From positions 1,798,001 to 1,862,000 of the forward strand of contig CAWJGZ010000001.1 in assembly GCA_963842505.1 (NCBI GenBank): a stretch of DNA of 64,000 nt, written 5' to 3'. Source of the DNA: PALSA-129 sp963842505. GTDB lineage: Bacteria; Acidobacteriota; Terriglobia; Bryobacterales; Bryobacteraceae. Made by a program: the position numbers and the translations under genes. Shown here piece by piece: positions 19,014-27,129 of the stretch. Below the pieces are notes generated by a model. The model had not been told where the DNA came from. It was given only the letters and a program-made list of their open reading frames with translations, and did no database searches. Each line of letters starts with the position of its first letter. Position 1 is the first letter of the stretch.

Positions 19014-21500
19014 ATGAAGCGGGCCGGGCTTTGCGTTTGCATCATCGTGAGCATCTGCGCGCTGGCTCGCGCCCAAGTGCGGGTGGCCGGGCGCGTGACG
19101 AACGAGACCAATTCGCCCGTCGCCGGCGCCAGAGTGACTCTTGAGGACGTTCCCTCGGCCAGGAGCTTTCATGCGGTCTCCGATCCCACCGGCTCTTTCC
19201 TCTTGCAGTTGCCGGCGCCCGGCGCCTATTCGCTGAAGGTAGACCGCGAAGGCTTCTACGTGGTCTCCGAACCGTCCATCGCGGTGTCCGCCACGCCGCC
19301 CGAGGAGCCGCCGTTCGAACTGCACATTGCATTGCAATCGATCCACGAAATCCGCACGTCCATCGAGGTCAAGGGCGAGCCGGGCATGATCGATATGGAT
19401 CGGGTCACGCCACAGACCACCCTCAGCAGCCGCACGCTCTACGACGTGCCCTTTCCCAATCAGAACGACCTGCGCAGCGGGCTGCGGATGATCTCGGGGG
19501 TGGTGCAGGATTCCGGCGGCGGGATTCACCTCTTTGGCGGCTCGGAAGACCAGGCTCAGTACAGCTTCGAGGGCTTCCAATTGAACGACCCGCTGACCGG
19601 GCGATTCGACGCCCGCATGAGCCTGGAGTCGGTGCAATCGGTGGATGTGCAGGCGTCGCCGGCGGGGGCCGACATGGGGCGGGGCGACGCGGGAACCATG
19701 ATCCTGCATGCCCGGACCGGCGGCGACGAGTTCAAATACTCGGCCACCAACGTGTTTCCGGGCATCGATATCGGTCAGGGCTTGCGGTTCTCCACTTGGA
19801 CTCCGCGCGGCAACATTTCCGGTCCCTGGAAGAAAGGGCGAGCCTGGTATTTCAATACCGCCGAACTGCAATTCGTCCGCACCATCGTGCCGCAACTCCC
19901 CGCCAGCCAGAACTCCTCCATAAGCTGGCGCTTCAACGATCTGTTGCATAACCAGGTCAACCTGAGCAATAAGAACATTCTGTTCGTCGGGCTGCTGTTC
20001 AATTACTGGTATGCGCCGCGCAATGGGATTAGTTATCTGGACCCTCGCGAAACCACCGTAAACCGCCGCTCCAACCAGTGGTTCGCTTATGTCAAGGATC
20101 AGCATTCGTTCTCCCGCAGCTCACTCCTCGAATTCGGATTCGCGGCCAGCCTCACGCGCAGCAGTGACGTGCCGCAGGGCGATTCACCCTACCTGATTAC
20201 GCCCAACGGCCGCTTGGGCAACAATTACTCGAATGCCCGCCGGGACGCCGCGCGGCAGCAGGGGCTGGCCAATTATTTTCTGCCTTCTTTCCACTTTCTG
20301 GGCGAGCACCAATTGAAGACCGGAGGCGACATTGTTCATCTGGACTACCAGCAGAACGTCAGCCGCTCCTGCATCGATTACCTGGACAACGCCGGGGACA
20401 TCCTTCGGACGATTGCTTTCACCGGTCCGGGCCACTTGCGCCGCGCCAATTATGAAAGCGCCATTTACGCCCAGGATTCGTGGCGGGCGCGGACCTGGCT
20501 GCTGGTGGAGATGGGATGGCGCGCCGACCAGGATCATCTCCTCAACCATTTGAACTCGTCGCCGCGCGCCGGATTTGCGATCTCGCCGCCGGGCATGGAG
20601 GGCACGCGCATTTCGGGCGGCTTTGCACGGATCATCGATCCCACCAATCTGCAGTTGTTCACGCGGCCGCTCGATCAATCCGCTGTCTCAACTTATTTCG
20701 ATAGCGCCGGCAACTTGATCTATGGCCCGGTGGCAACGGACTTCACCTTCGGGCCGCACTTGCAGAATCCGCGCGCCGATGTCTGGAACCTGGGAGTGGA
20801 CCGCGTTCTGCCCAAACTGCTGCAGGCCAAGCTGCAGTTGCTGCGGCGGCGCTCATCGCGCGGATTCGACTACGAAAACAACCTGCCCGCCGCGGAGCAA
20901 TTGCCGGCCATCCTGGCGGGCGCGCCCAATCCGGGTCCGCTCATCGCCGGCTACGTGCTGACCAACCAGCGCCAGGACCAGTATGATTCCGCCGAGATTG
21001 CGTTGCGCCAGCCCCTCAAGGGGCGCTTTGAGTGGATGGTGAGCTACACGCGCAGCCGGGCGGCCTCGAATGCCGTGATCGAGCGGACCATCGACCAGCC
21101 CTTGAGCATCTCCCTCGACAACGGACCTTTGCCCTGGAACGCGCCCAACCGCCTGCTGAGTTGGGGCTATCTTCCGGCGTGGGGCCGAAGCTGGGCCATC
21201 GCCTACCTGCTGGATTGGCATTCGGGCTTGCCTTTTTCGATTCAGGATCCGTACGGGCAACTGGTGGGAGCCGTCGACGACCATCGCTTCCGGCAGTTTT
21301 TCGAGCTGAACCTGTTCATCGAACGCCAGCTTTCCGTACGGGGCTATCGCATGGCTTTGCGCGGAGGCTTCAATAACATCACCGGCCACTCCAATCCCAA
21401 CGTGGTGGACAACGTGGTGGGCGGCCCGACTTATCTAAACCAATACGGCGGCCAGGCGCGTGCGCTCAACTTCCGGCTGCGTTTTCTGGGCCACCGGTGA
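19014..21500 (+). CDS. TonB-dependent receptor-like outer-membrane protein
   Basis: An 828-aa exported protein: signal peptide (residues 1-20, ending ALARAQ), carboxypeptidase-regulatory-like domain (VRVAGRVTNETNSPVAGARV, about 22-100), a plug-like region (about 120-230, with FEGFQLNDPLTGRFD) and a beta-barrel. It is about 440 residues shorter than the receptor at 6978 but has the same domain order, and ends with LRFLGHR rather than the usual terminal Phe. It begins 38 nt after the hybrid kinase gene, so both may be co-transcribed. Substrate unknown. Confidence 0.85.
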   Translation: MKRAGLCVCIIVSICALARAQVRVAGRVTNETNSPVAGARVTLEDVPSARSFHAVSDPTGSFLLQLPAPGAYSLKVDREGFYVVSEPSIAVSATPPEEPPFELHIALQSIHEIRTSIEVKGEPGMIDMDRVTPQTTLSSRTLYDVPFPNQNDLRSGLRMISGVVQDSGGGIHLFGGSEDQAQYSFEGFQLNDPLTGRFDARMSLESVQSVDVQASPAGADMGRGDAGTMILHARTGGDEFKYSATNVFPGIDIGQGLRFSTWTPRGNISGPWKKGRAWYFNTAELQFVRTIVPQLPASQNSSISWRFNDLLHNQVNLSNKNILFVGLLFNYWYAPRNGISYLDPRETTVNRRSNQWFAYVKDQHSFSRSSLLEFGFAASLTRSSDVPQGDSPYLITPNGRLGNNYSNARRDAARQQGLANYFLPSFHFLGEHQLKTGGDIVHLDYQQNVSRSCIDYLDNAGDILRTIAFTGPGHLRRANYESAIYAQDSWRARTWLLVEMGWRADQDHLLNHLNSSPRAGFAISPPGMEGTRISGGFARIIDPTNLQLFTRPLDQSAVSTYFDSAGNLIYGPVATDFTFGPHLQNPRADVWNLGVDRVLPKLLQAKLQLLRRRSSRGFDYENNLPAAEQLPAILAGAPNPGPLIAGYVLTNQRQDQYDSAEIALRQPLKGRFEWMVSYTRSRAASNAVIERTIDQPLSISLDNGPLPWNAPNRLLSWGYLPAWGRSWAIAYLLDWHSGLPFSIQDPYGQLVGAVDDHRFRQFFELNLFIERQLSVRGYRMALRGGFNNITGHSNPNVVDNVVGGPTYLNQYGGQARALNFRLRFLGHR

Positions 21501-21771
21501 GTTCCAAAACTGTCATCGCCCGTGTGTGAATGAGCACCTTTCGCCGTTGCGATTCCGGAACTGGAATGGTGCTGGCGGGTTAATCAATACAGGAGGTTTT
21601 TGCCCGCTTCATGCGCGACTCTTCCGCGCTTTCCGTCTCCGGGTTGTTTCATGCCGCCGGCGATGTGGCGATTGCCACGCTTGCCGCCAGCCTTGCCCTT
21701 CTGGTTCTCTATCCGCTCACGCTGTGCGCCGCGGGGGTAAAAGGTCTGCTGGGGCTGAGGGCCCGCGGCCT

Positions 21772-22596
21772 TCACCAGCGCGCGGCTTTACCGGCGGCAA
21801 CGGTAGTGAGCAATGCCGCCAGTCCGAGGAACGTGCCGAACGGAAGCTCGTAAGTGGAAGCGTCCTTGTGGGCGATCTTGATATAGGAGTAACCCAGGAT
21901 CGAGCCGCTTACGGATCCGAGAAGAAATATCCCCAGCGCATCGCTCACTCCTAGAAAGGCCCCTACCATGGCGATGAGCTTCACATCGCCGAGACCCAAG
22001 CCCTCCCGGTGGCGCACCTTTTCATAGATCCAGCCGCAGCCCCACAGCAGGAAAGCCGGCAACCCGGCGCCCAGCGCCGCTTCCACCACCCAGTTCACAC
22101 GCTCGGTCGCGTGCCATCCCATCAGCGGCAGAAGCGCCGGCGCCACGGCAAGTTCCGACGCCGGACCCGGAACCGGAACGAATGCGGCGAAGACCAGCCC
22201 TATGATAATGCCCCCTACGGTAAATTCATCCGGCAGGATTCGTTCCTCGAGGTCGCAGAAAACCAGCGCCAGCAGCATGCCGGTGAAGATGCACATTTTC
22301 ACCGCCGCCAGAGTGAGGCCCGCCGTGTAGACCCAATAGAAAAACAGCAGGCCCGTGGTGAGTTCCACCACCGGGTAGCGGAAGGAGATGCGGGCGTGGC
22401 AATATCGGCACTGGCCGCCCAGCACGATGAAGCTGACCAGCGGAATGTTGTCGTACCAGGCGATGGTTTTTTGGCACCGGATGCAATGCGAGCGCGGCTT
22501 TACCACCGAAAGATCCAGCGGCCAGCGGTAAATGCAGACGTTGAGAAAGCTGCCGATGAGCAGCCCGAAAAGCAATGCGATGAAGGCTTCTAACAT
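21772..22596 (-). CDS. pilD: Prepilin peptidase / type IV leader peptidase
   Basis: A 274-aa integral-membrane aspartic protease that cleaves and N-methylates type IV pilin-like precursors. Family features: N-terminal GSFLNVCIYRWP, a cytoplasmic zinc-binding block with two CxxC pairs (CIRCQK and CRYCHA) that marks the methylase part, and the catalytic aspartates in CDLEERILPDE and GLGLGDVKL. About eight membrane segments. The start at 22596 overlaps the upstream glycosyltransferase stop by 7 nt (ATGTTAG), so translation is probably coupled. No pilin genes are in the window. Confidence 0.95.
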   Translation of the reverse strand: MLEAFIALLFGLLIGSFLNVCIYRWPLDLSVVKPRSHCIRCQKTIAWYDNIPLVSFIVLGGQCRYCHARISFRYPVVELTTGLLFFYWVYTAGLTLAAVKMCIFTGMLLALVFCDLEERILPDEFTVGGIIIGLVFAAFVPVPGPASELAVAPALLPLMGWHATERVNWVVEAALGAGLPAFLLWGCGWIYEKVRHREGLGLGDVKLIAMVGAFLGVSDALGIFLLGSVSGSILGYSYIKIAHKDASTYELPFGTFLGLAALLTTVAAGKAARW

Positions 22597-23474
22597 GACA
22601 GGACCCGGCGGTAAATTTCCATGGTACGGCGAACCATGTGGCCGACGGTGAACCGCTCCATCACGGTGCGCCGCGCGGCGGCGCCGAGACGGCGCGCCAG
22701 CTCCGGGTCGGCCAGCAACGCGCGGATGGCGGCGGCAATCTCTTCCACGCGGTTCTCCACCAGCAGGCCCGTCTCGCCATCCCGGACAATCTCCCGCAAG
22801 CCGCCCACGCGGCTGGCCACCACCGGCACGCCGGCCGACATCGCCATCAGGGCTCCCGAGCCCAGCCCTTCGCTGTGCGTGATGTAAACGAAGACCGCGG
22901 CTTCCTTTAAGTGACGTTCCAGATCGTTCGAAAGTTGGAGCGTGACGCCGGCGAGGCGGGCGGCTTCGAGCGCCAGCGGCGCGCCTTTCCGCGGATCGCC
23001 GGCGTAGGCCGGAGCCACGATAGCGGAGCCATGGGCCGGCGGGAGTAACGGCACGCCGTCGTACACCACGCTGATATTTTCCTCCGGCACGCCGGCCGAT
23101 GCCAGAACCGCTTTGACAAACTCCGAAACCGCTAGGTAGTGGCGCGCGCGGGCGTATTTCCAACGGCTGCCCGGTGCGAAGGCCACGCGCCGCGAGACCA
23201 CCAGCCGGTCGCTCGCGGCCATCGCGCCCAGCGTGTGGCTGTGCGCATCGTGGGCGTGCAGCAAGTCGTGGCGGCGGGCCAGCAACACCGTGCGCGCCAG
23301 GCCCAGAGGTTCCACGCGGTAGCCCTGGCGGCGCGCGGCTTCAAATAACGGACTGCCGGCGCGCGCCAGCAGGGTGGACTCCACATCCGCCGCCGCGAGG
23401 CCTTCCAGCAGGCGCAGCACCTGCCACTGGCCTCCACGCAATTCTTTCCCGGCGTCGAGGTGCAGAATGCGCAT
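22590..23474 (-). CDS. Glycosyltransferase family 4 protein
   Basis: A 294-aa GT-B transferase, MRILHLDAGKELRGGQWQVL at the start. Features: N-terminal Rossmann domain, a short DVVYDG-like strand (ISVVYDGVPLLPP), and the C-terminal nucleotide-sugar region with HSEGLGSGALMAMSAGVPVVA (the EGLGSGALMA stretch matches the EX7E motif). It is shorter than the usual 350-400 residues, and the central part between the domains is compact. Its start overlaps the previous gene's stop (TGATG), and its stop overlaps pilD. Probably adds a sugar to a cell-surface glycan. Confidence 0.85.
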   Translation of the reverse strand: MRILHLDAGKELRGGQWQVLRLLEGLAAADVESTLLARAGSPLFEAARRQGYRVEPLGLARTVLLARRHDLLHAHDAHSHTLGAMAASDRLVVSRRVAFAPGSRWKYARARHYLAVSEFVKAVLASAGVPEENISVVYDGVPLLPPAHGSAIVAPAYAGDPRKGAPLALEAARLAGVTLQLSNDLERHLKEAAVFVYITHSEGLGSGALMAMSAGVPVVASRVGGLREIVRDGETGLLVENRVEEIAAAIRALLADPELARRLGAAARRTVMERFTVGHMVRRTMEIYRRVLSC

Positions 23475-24211
23475 CAGCTCATGTTTCTCGCTTTGGAGTA
23501 TTTCAAAAACACATAGAAGGCCGCCATGTGGGCGATGGCGAGGCCTTCCGGGCCGTCCATGAATCCGGCTTTCAAAACATACGTTTTGACGAAGGTCCAG
23601 GCCGGGTCCACAATCAGGCGCGTCAACGGCACTTTCACTTTGTCCGCCACCAGTTGCTGCGCGGCCAGCGTGGTGTAGCGGTCCACGGTCTTGACGTGCT
23701 CGGAAAGCGATTCGCAGGTGAAGTGCAGCAGGTTGCTCTGCAAGCGTCCGAGGCGGCCCTCGACCGCGACCGACTCGTGCACAAAATCGCCCACCCACTT
23801 GGCCTTGCGCCGGTCATAGAGGCGGATCTTGCGGTCCGGATACCAGCCCGAGTGATAGATCCAGCGGCCCAGATAGCACGCTAGGCGCGGCACGGTGTAG
23901 CCGTCGAACTCAGGGCCGCTCTTCTTGAGGTTCCAGATTTCGGCTTCGAGCGATTCGCTGAGGGCTTCGTCGGCGTCGAGGGAAAGAATCCAGTCGTTAG
24001 CGGCCTGATCGGTAGCCAGGTTCTTCTGTCCGGCATAGCCGCGCCAGCCGGCTTCCAGCACGCGGGCTCCGAGCTTCTGCGCCAGTTCCACGGTCCGATC
24101 CACGGAGCCGCTATCCACAATCAGGATTTCATCGGCGCAGCGCAGGCTCTCGATGGCGCGCGCGATGTTGCGCTCCTCATTGAGGGTGATGATGGTGGCG
24201 GTGATCTTCAT
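23474..24211 (-). CDS. Glycosyltransferase family 2 protein (LPS-type)
   Basis: A 245-aa GT-A transferase beginning MKITATIITLNEERNIARAI, the family nucleotide-binding strand. DXD-type motif LSLDADEAL near residue 75; C-terminal YTTLAAQQLV and an amphipathic tail as in WaaE/KdtX-like heptose or glucose transferases. Likely modifies lipopolysaccharide or another surface glycan. First gene of a translationally coupled trio with the GT4 and pilD genes, 6 nt after the site-2-type protease gene. Confidence 0.88.
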   Translation of the reverse strand: MKITATIITLNEERNIARAIESLRCADEILIVDSGSVDRTVELAQKLGARVLEAGWRGYAGQKNLATDQAANDWILSLDADEALSESLEAEIWNLKKSGPEFDGYTVPRLACYLGRWIYHSGWYPDRKIRLYDRRKAKWVGDFVHESVAVEGRLGRLQSNLLHFTCESLSEHVKTVDRYTTLAAQQLVADKVKVPLTRLIVDPAWTFVKTYVLKAGFMDGPEGLAIAHMAAFYVFLKYSKARNMS

Positions 24212-24217
24212 GGCTGC

Positions 24218-25183
24218 TTACAGGCCGCCTGCGCGAAGCGGGATCAGGATGAAGCACAGGCCGAAGATGATCAAGGCCGCCAAGCCCAGTTTGCGCCGGC
24301 CGATGCCCAAGTCATTGTCGTCGATGATCATGGGATGGTAGCGGCCGAGCCACAACATACCGAGCCCCCAGAGCATCCATCCCCACCAGAACCAGCACAG
24401 CGGCAGCAGCGCCAGCGCCACCAGGCGGGAAACCAGGCGGTGGTATCCCGGGAAAAACGAGTACAAAATGTGGCCGCCATCCAGTTGCCCGATGGGCAGC
24501 AGGTTGAGCGCGGTGGTGAACATCCCGATCCAGGCCGCGCGCGCCACCGGGTGCAGATAGATATCGGCCGACGCCGCGCCCGGCAAGATCAATAGTTCCA
24601 GCAGGCGCTCCAGTCCCGGCACGCCGAACTGCAGGGTGCTCTGGTGGACAATCCCGGGTATCACTTTGGAGAATGCGATTCCTATGGCCAGCGCCGGCAG
24701 AACAAAGACAAAACCCGCCACCGGACCCGAGACTCCGATATCGAACAACACGCGCTTGGAATAAATCGGCGAGCGTACTTTGATGAAGGCGCCGAACGTG
24801 CCCAGGAACGGCGACGGCAGAAAGAACGGCAGGCTGGCATCCACGCGGTGATACATCGCGGCGAGGTAGTGTCCAAATTCGTGGGCCAGCAGAATCGCCA
24901 GCAAAGTGAGCGAGAACGGAAGTCCGTGGAGCAGGACGGCGGGACGCCGCCAGACCCAGGAATAAAGGTCGAAGGCGCGCTCCGCATCGAAGGGAATGTT
25001 GTGGTCGAAATCCGATTGCATCGCGGCGCCGACAACGGTGGTGGTCAGGAGCGTCAGCGCAAACAGCAGACTATAGAGCCAATACCGTTCGCGGGTGCGG
25101 AATTCCGGAAGTGCGTAAGGCTCTCCCATACCGGCTTCGGCGTACAACGGATACGGCGCAGGAGAGAAATCCTGGGAGGACAC
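24218..25183 (-). CDS. Site-2-type membrane metalloprotease (M50)
   Basis: A 321-aa polytopic protein with the zinc motif HEFGH (residues about 100-104, in LLAHEFGHYLAA) and the downstream ligand motif LDGGH (QLDGGHILYSF), both inside membrane segments as in M50 intramembrane proteases. The cytoplasmic N-terminus is about 35 residues. No PDZ domain, so it belongs to the compact FtsH-independent group. It may release a membrane-tethered regulator. It lies between HU and the glycosyltransferases on the same strand. Confidence 0.88.
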   Translation of the reverse strand: MSSQDFSPAPYPLYAEAGMGEPYALPEFRTRERYWLYSLLFALTLLTTTVVGAAMQSDFDHNIPFDAERAFDLYSWVWRRPAVLLHGLPFSLTLLAILLAHEFGHYLAAMYHRVDASLPFFLPSPFLGTFGAFIKVRSPIYSKRVLFDIGVSGPVAGFVFVLPALAIGIAFSKVIPGIVHQSTLQFGVPGLERLLELLILPGAASADIYLHPVARAAWIGMFTTALNLLPIGQLDGGHILYSFFPGYHRLVSRLVALALLPLCWFWWGWMLWGLGMLWLGRYHPMIIDDNDLGIGRRKLGLAALIIFGLCFILIPLRAGGL

Positions 25184-25209
25184 AATAAACCGGCCGCGTG
25201 GTGCGGCGC

Positions 25210-25479
25210 CTACTGCAACGTCTGTAACTCCTTGCCGGGCTTGAAGCGCACGGCTTTGCCCGGCGGAATGGATACTTCCGCGCCGGTGCGCGGGTTGCGC
25301 CCGATACCGGTCTTGCGAGGCTTTACGTTGAAGACGCCGAATCCGCGTAACTCAATGCGGTCGCCTTGTTCCAAAGCTTTCTTCATGGATTCGAAAACCG
25401 TTTCGACGGCCATCTCCGCTTTGGTCTTTGTAATGCCCGTTCGGTTCACGACTTCATTGATGATGTCCAGCTTGATCAA
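25210..25479 (-). CDS. HU/IHF-family DNA-binding protein
   Basis: An 89-aa nucleoid protein: N-terminal helices (IKLDIINEVVNRTGITKTKA), beta-arm with GRNPRTG and the IPPGKAVRFKPGK end. I choose the TTG at 25479 because AAGGAGG lies 5 nt before it and the protein then has the normal length of about 90 residues; a longer reading frame starting at 25530 would add a 17-residue tail absent from the family. It is divergent from the flavin reductase gene, with a 78-bp shared upstream region. Confidence 0.93.
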   Translation of the reverse strand: MIKLDIINEVVNRTGITKTKAEMAVETVFESMKKALEQGDRIELRGFGVFNVKPRKTGIGRNPRTGAEVSIPPGKAVRFKPGKELQTLQ

Positions 25480-25557
25480 AACAGCCTCCTTGTCCGGGGA
25501 CCGGGCGAATGTACTCACCGCATCAGTCAACTACATGATAGGATTGAATTTATCCAC

Positions 25558-26064
25558 ATGTCAAGCGAAGGATTCTGCGGGCATGCCGCGCCGCTCACCA
25601 GCGAGGAATTCAAGCGTGCCAGCGGGCGCTTCGCCACGGGGATTGCGATTGCCACCGTAAGAGACGCCCACGGCACTCCCCACGGGCTGACGGTGAACTC
25701 CTTCACATCGGTTTCGCTCGATCCGCCGCTGGTTTCCATCTGCCTGGGACATGCAGTCAGCTTGATTGAAATGTTTCGCGCGGCTTCTTATTTTGGAATC
25801 AATGTGTTGGCGGAAAACCAGCGGGCCCTCGCGGAGCGCTTCGCGCGCAGCGGGCAGGACCGTTTTGAAGGCATCACCTGGGAAGCCGGGCCGAATGGAG
25901 TGCCAGTGATCGCAGGTGTATTGGCCGCCATGGAGTGCCGCGTGACGGAGCGCATCGTGGCTGGCGATCACGATATTTTTTTGGCGCGGATGCTGACGGC
26001 GCGTGTTATCGAAGGCAAGCCGCTGGTTTACTTTGCGAGTGCTTACCGGCAGTTCGGGGAATAG
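25558..26064 (+). CDS. Flavin reductase-like domain protein
   Basis: A 168-aa FMN-binding split-barrel protein. The motif order matches flavin reductases of two-component monooxygenases: RFATGIAIATVRDA, GLTVNSFTSVSLDPPLVSICL (FMN binding), SYFGINVLAENQ, DHDIFLARM and LVYFASAYRQF. It reduces FMN or FAD with NAD(P)H to serve a partner oxygenase, which is not in the window. No clear ribosome-binding site precedes ATG 25558 (TTTATCCAC). It is divergent from HU. Confidence 0.88.
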   Translation: MSSEGFCGHAAPLTSEEFKRASGRFATGIAIATVRDAHGTPHGLTVNSFTSVSLDPPLVSICLGHAVSLIEMFRAASYFGINVLAENQRALAERFARSGQDRFEGITWEAGPNGVPVIAGVLAAMECRVTERIVAGDHDIFLARMLTARVIEGKPLVYFASAYRQFGE

Positions 26065-26392
26065 AAAAAATCGCCAAAGGGAGGTCCCGCGCAGCGGGAC
26101 GCGGCGAGCACCGCTCGGCCGCTGGGTAACAACCCCGGTGAGTGCCGCAAGGCCTTCACGGCCGCCGAGAAGTATCAGCACCACCTGAAAAGCAACGCTT
26201 GCTGGCCAGCAAGATTGGATTGGGAAGATTGCGGTAAGCGCAAGTTCCTCATCCGATTCAAAAGTAGCATGGGGGCGAGTACCAAGCCGCCGGAGAAAAA
26301 CTGCAAGTGAATGTAAACAGGGCAAATTAAGTTGAAAGATTCTTGTCAATGGGACTTTAAGCTCGCGCGGGCTGCCAGAAACCGCGAGGTAG
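26065..26392. other. Intergenic region without a gene
   Basis: Contains a perfect 7-bp hairpin (GTCCCGC at 26084-26090 and GCGGGAC at 26094-26100, loop GCA) that could terminate the flavin reductase transcript, although no T-run follows. The rest is lower in GC, with stop codons in all frames, and ends at a TAG (26390-26392) just before the PIN remnant. Confidence 0.6.
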
Positions 26393-26596
26393 AATGAGCC
26401 ATGGCCGGCCGGCAGGAGCGCATCAGATCCAGCAGATGAGATGGTCCTGGAGACGGCGGTGAATGGGGGCGCCGACCGCCTGGCTACATTCAACGCGCGG
26501 CATCTTGCCGAGCCCGCGATGGCATTTGCGATCCGCACGAGCCCGCCAGGCGAGGTATTGCGGGAGATCCAAGGAGCAAGCCATGAGAAGAAGTAA
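26393..26596 (+). pseudogene. PIN-family toxin remnant (C-terminal end only)
   Basis: Reading the frame that ends at TAA 26594-26596 gives SDPADEMVLETAVNGGADRL followed by ATFNARHL and SPPGEVLREI. This matches the C-terminal third of PIN-family toxin components (a D-x-x-D-E motif and an xTxN strand). An in-frame TAG at 26390-26392 and no start codon before the DEM motif show that the N-terminal two thirds, with the other catalytic acids, are gone. Its end overlaps the following antitoxin-like gene by 14 nt, which preserves the original operon arrangement. Confidence 0.65.
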
Positions 26597-26828
26597 CGTA
26601 GCGCTTCGCCTCCAGACATCGCTATTGGAAGAGGCGAAGCGGGTCGCGGAATCGGAAGGCGTTGCGTCGAACCAGCTAATCAACGTTGCGGTAGCGGAGA
26701 AGGTCTCGGCGCTACGCACGGAGGAGTACTTCCGCGAACGATCCGGCCGCGCCAACATCGGCAAAGCGAAGCGCATCCTCAAGAAAGCCGGCCGCGGGAA
26801 ACCGCCGACGGCCGGGGACGAGATATGA
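26583..26828 (+). CDS. Ribbon-helix-helix antitoxin-like protein
   Basis: An 81-aa protein starting MRRSNVALRLQTSLLEEAKR, with the RHH/HicB-type pattern (short strand, then helices with VAESEGVASNQLINVAVAEK) and a basic tail (KAKRILKKAGRGKPP). CCAAGGAGC gives a good ribosome-binding site. It is complete, yet its toxin upstream is truncated, so it may now be an orphan antitoxin acting as DNA-binding regulator. Its stop overlaps the ATG of the DUF2442 remnant (ATGA). Confidence 0.75.
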   Translation: MRRSNVALRLQTSLLEEAKRVAESEGVASNQLINVAVAEKVSALRTEEYFRERSGRANIGKAKRILKKAGRGKPPTAGDEI

Positions 26829-27008
26829 GCGGCCGGGGACGGAACATGTGTCGGTTCCGTTGGGAGAAGTGTTCCAAACGGGTTGCCCGCGCATCCCTGG
26901 TGGGGCGAAATCGAGCGGAACTCTCGCCTTCCGGCTATGGCATCCATTGGCCCTTGATCGACGAGGACCTCGCAGTAGGGTCTTTTTGTTGGGGCGGCTG
27001 GCTAACGT
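26825..27008 (+). pseudogene. Frameshifted DUF2442-like gene
   Basis: The segment YGIHWPLIDEDLAV (about 26936-26976) is the conserved core of DUF2442 proteins. The upstream VSVPLG core lies in a different frame (about 26847-26865), and after LAV the expected GLL-type ending continues in yet another frame (GLFVGAAG then TAA). At least two small indels therefore break the gene. It starts in an ATGA overlap with the RHH gene and was probably the third member of the toxin-antitoxin-like cluster. Confidence 0.55.
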
Positions 27009-27129
27009 AGTTGATTCCCCGGAGGGCGTATCACGGGAGTGACCGGGAGGGAACCATCAGGTGGCACGATTGCCGGGCTTCGACCATTGTCCGAGTGGCG
27101 ACGTCATCCGCCCCAAACCCTTCGCCAGC

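Noticed and set aside
21611..21853. Possible small membrane protein (AGDVAIATLAASLALLVLYP) after the second receptor gene
   Set aside because: It overlaps the pilD 3' end by about 80 bp and its ATG is badly spaced from the AGGAGG; too weak to list.
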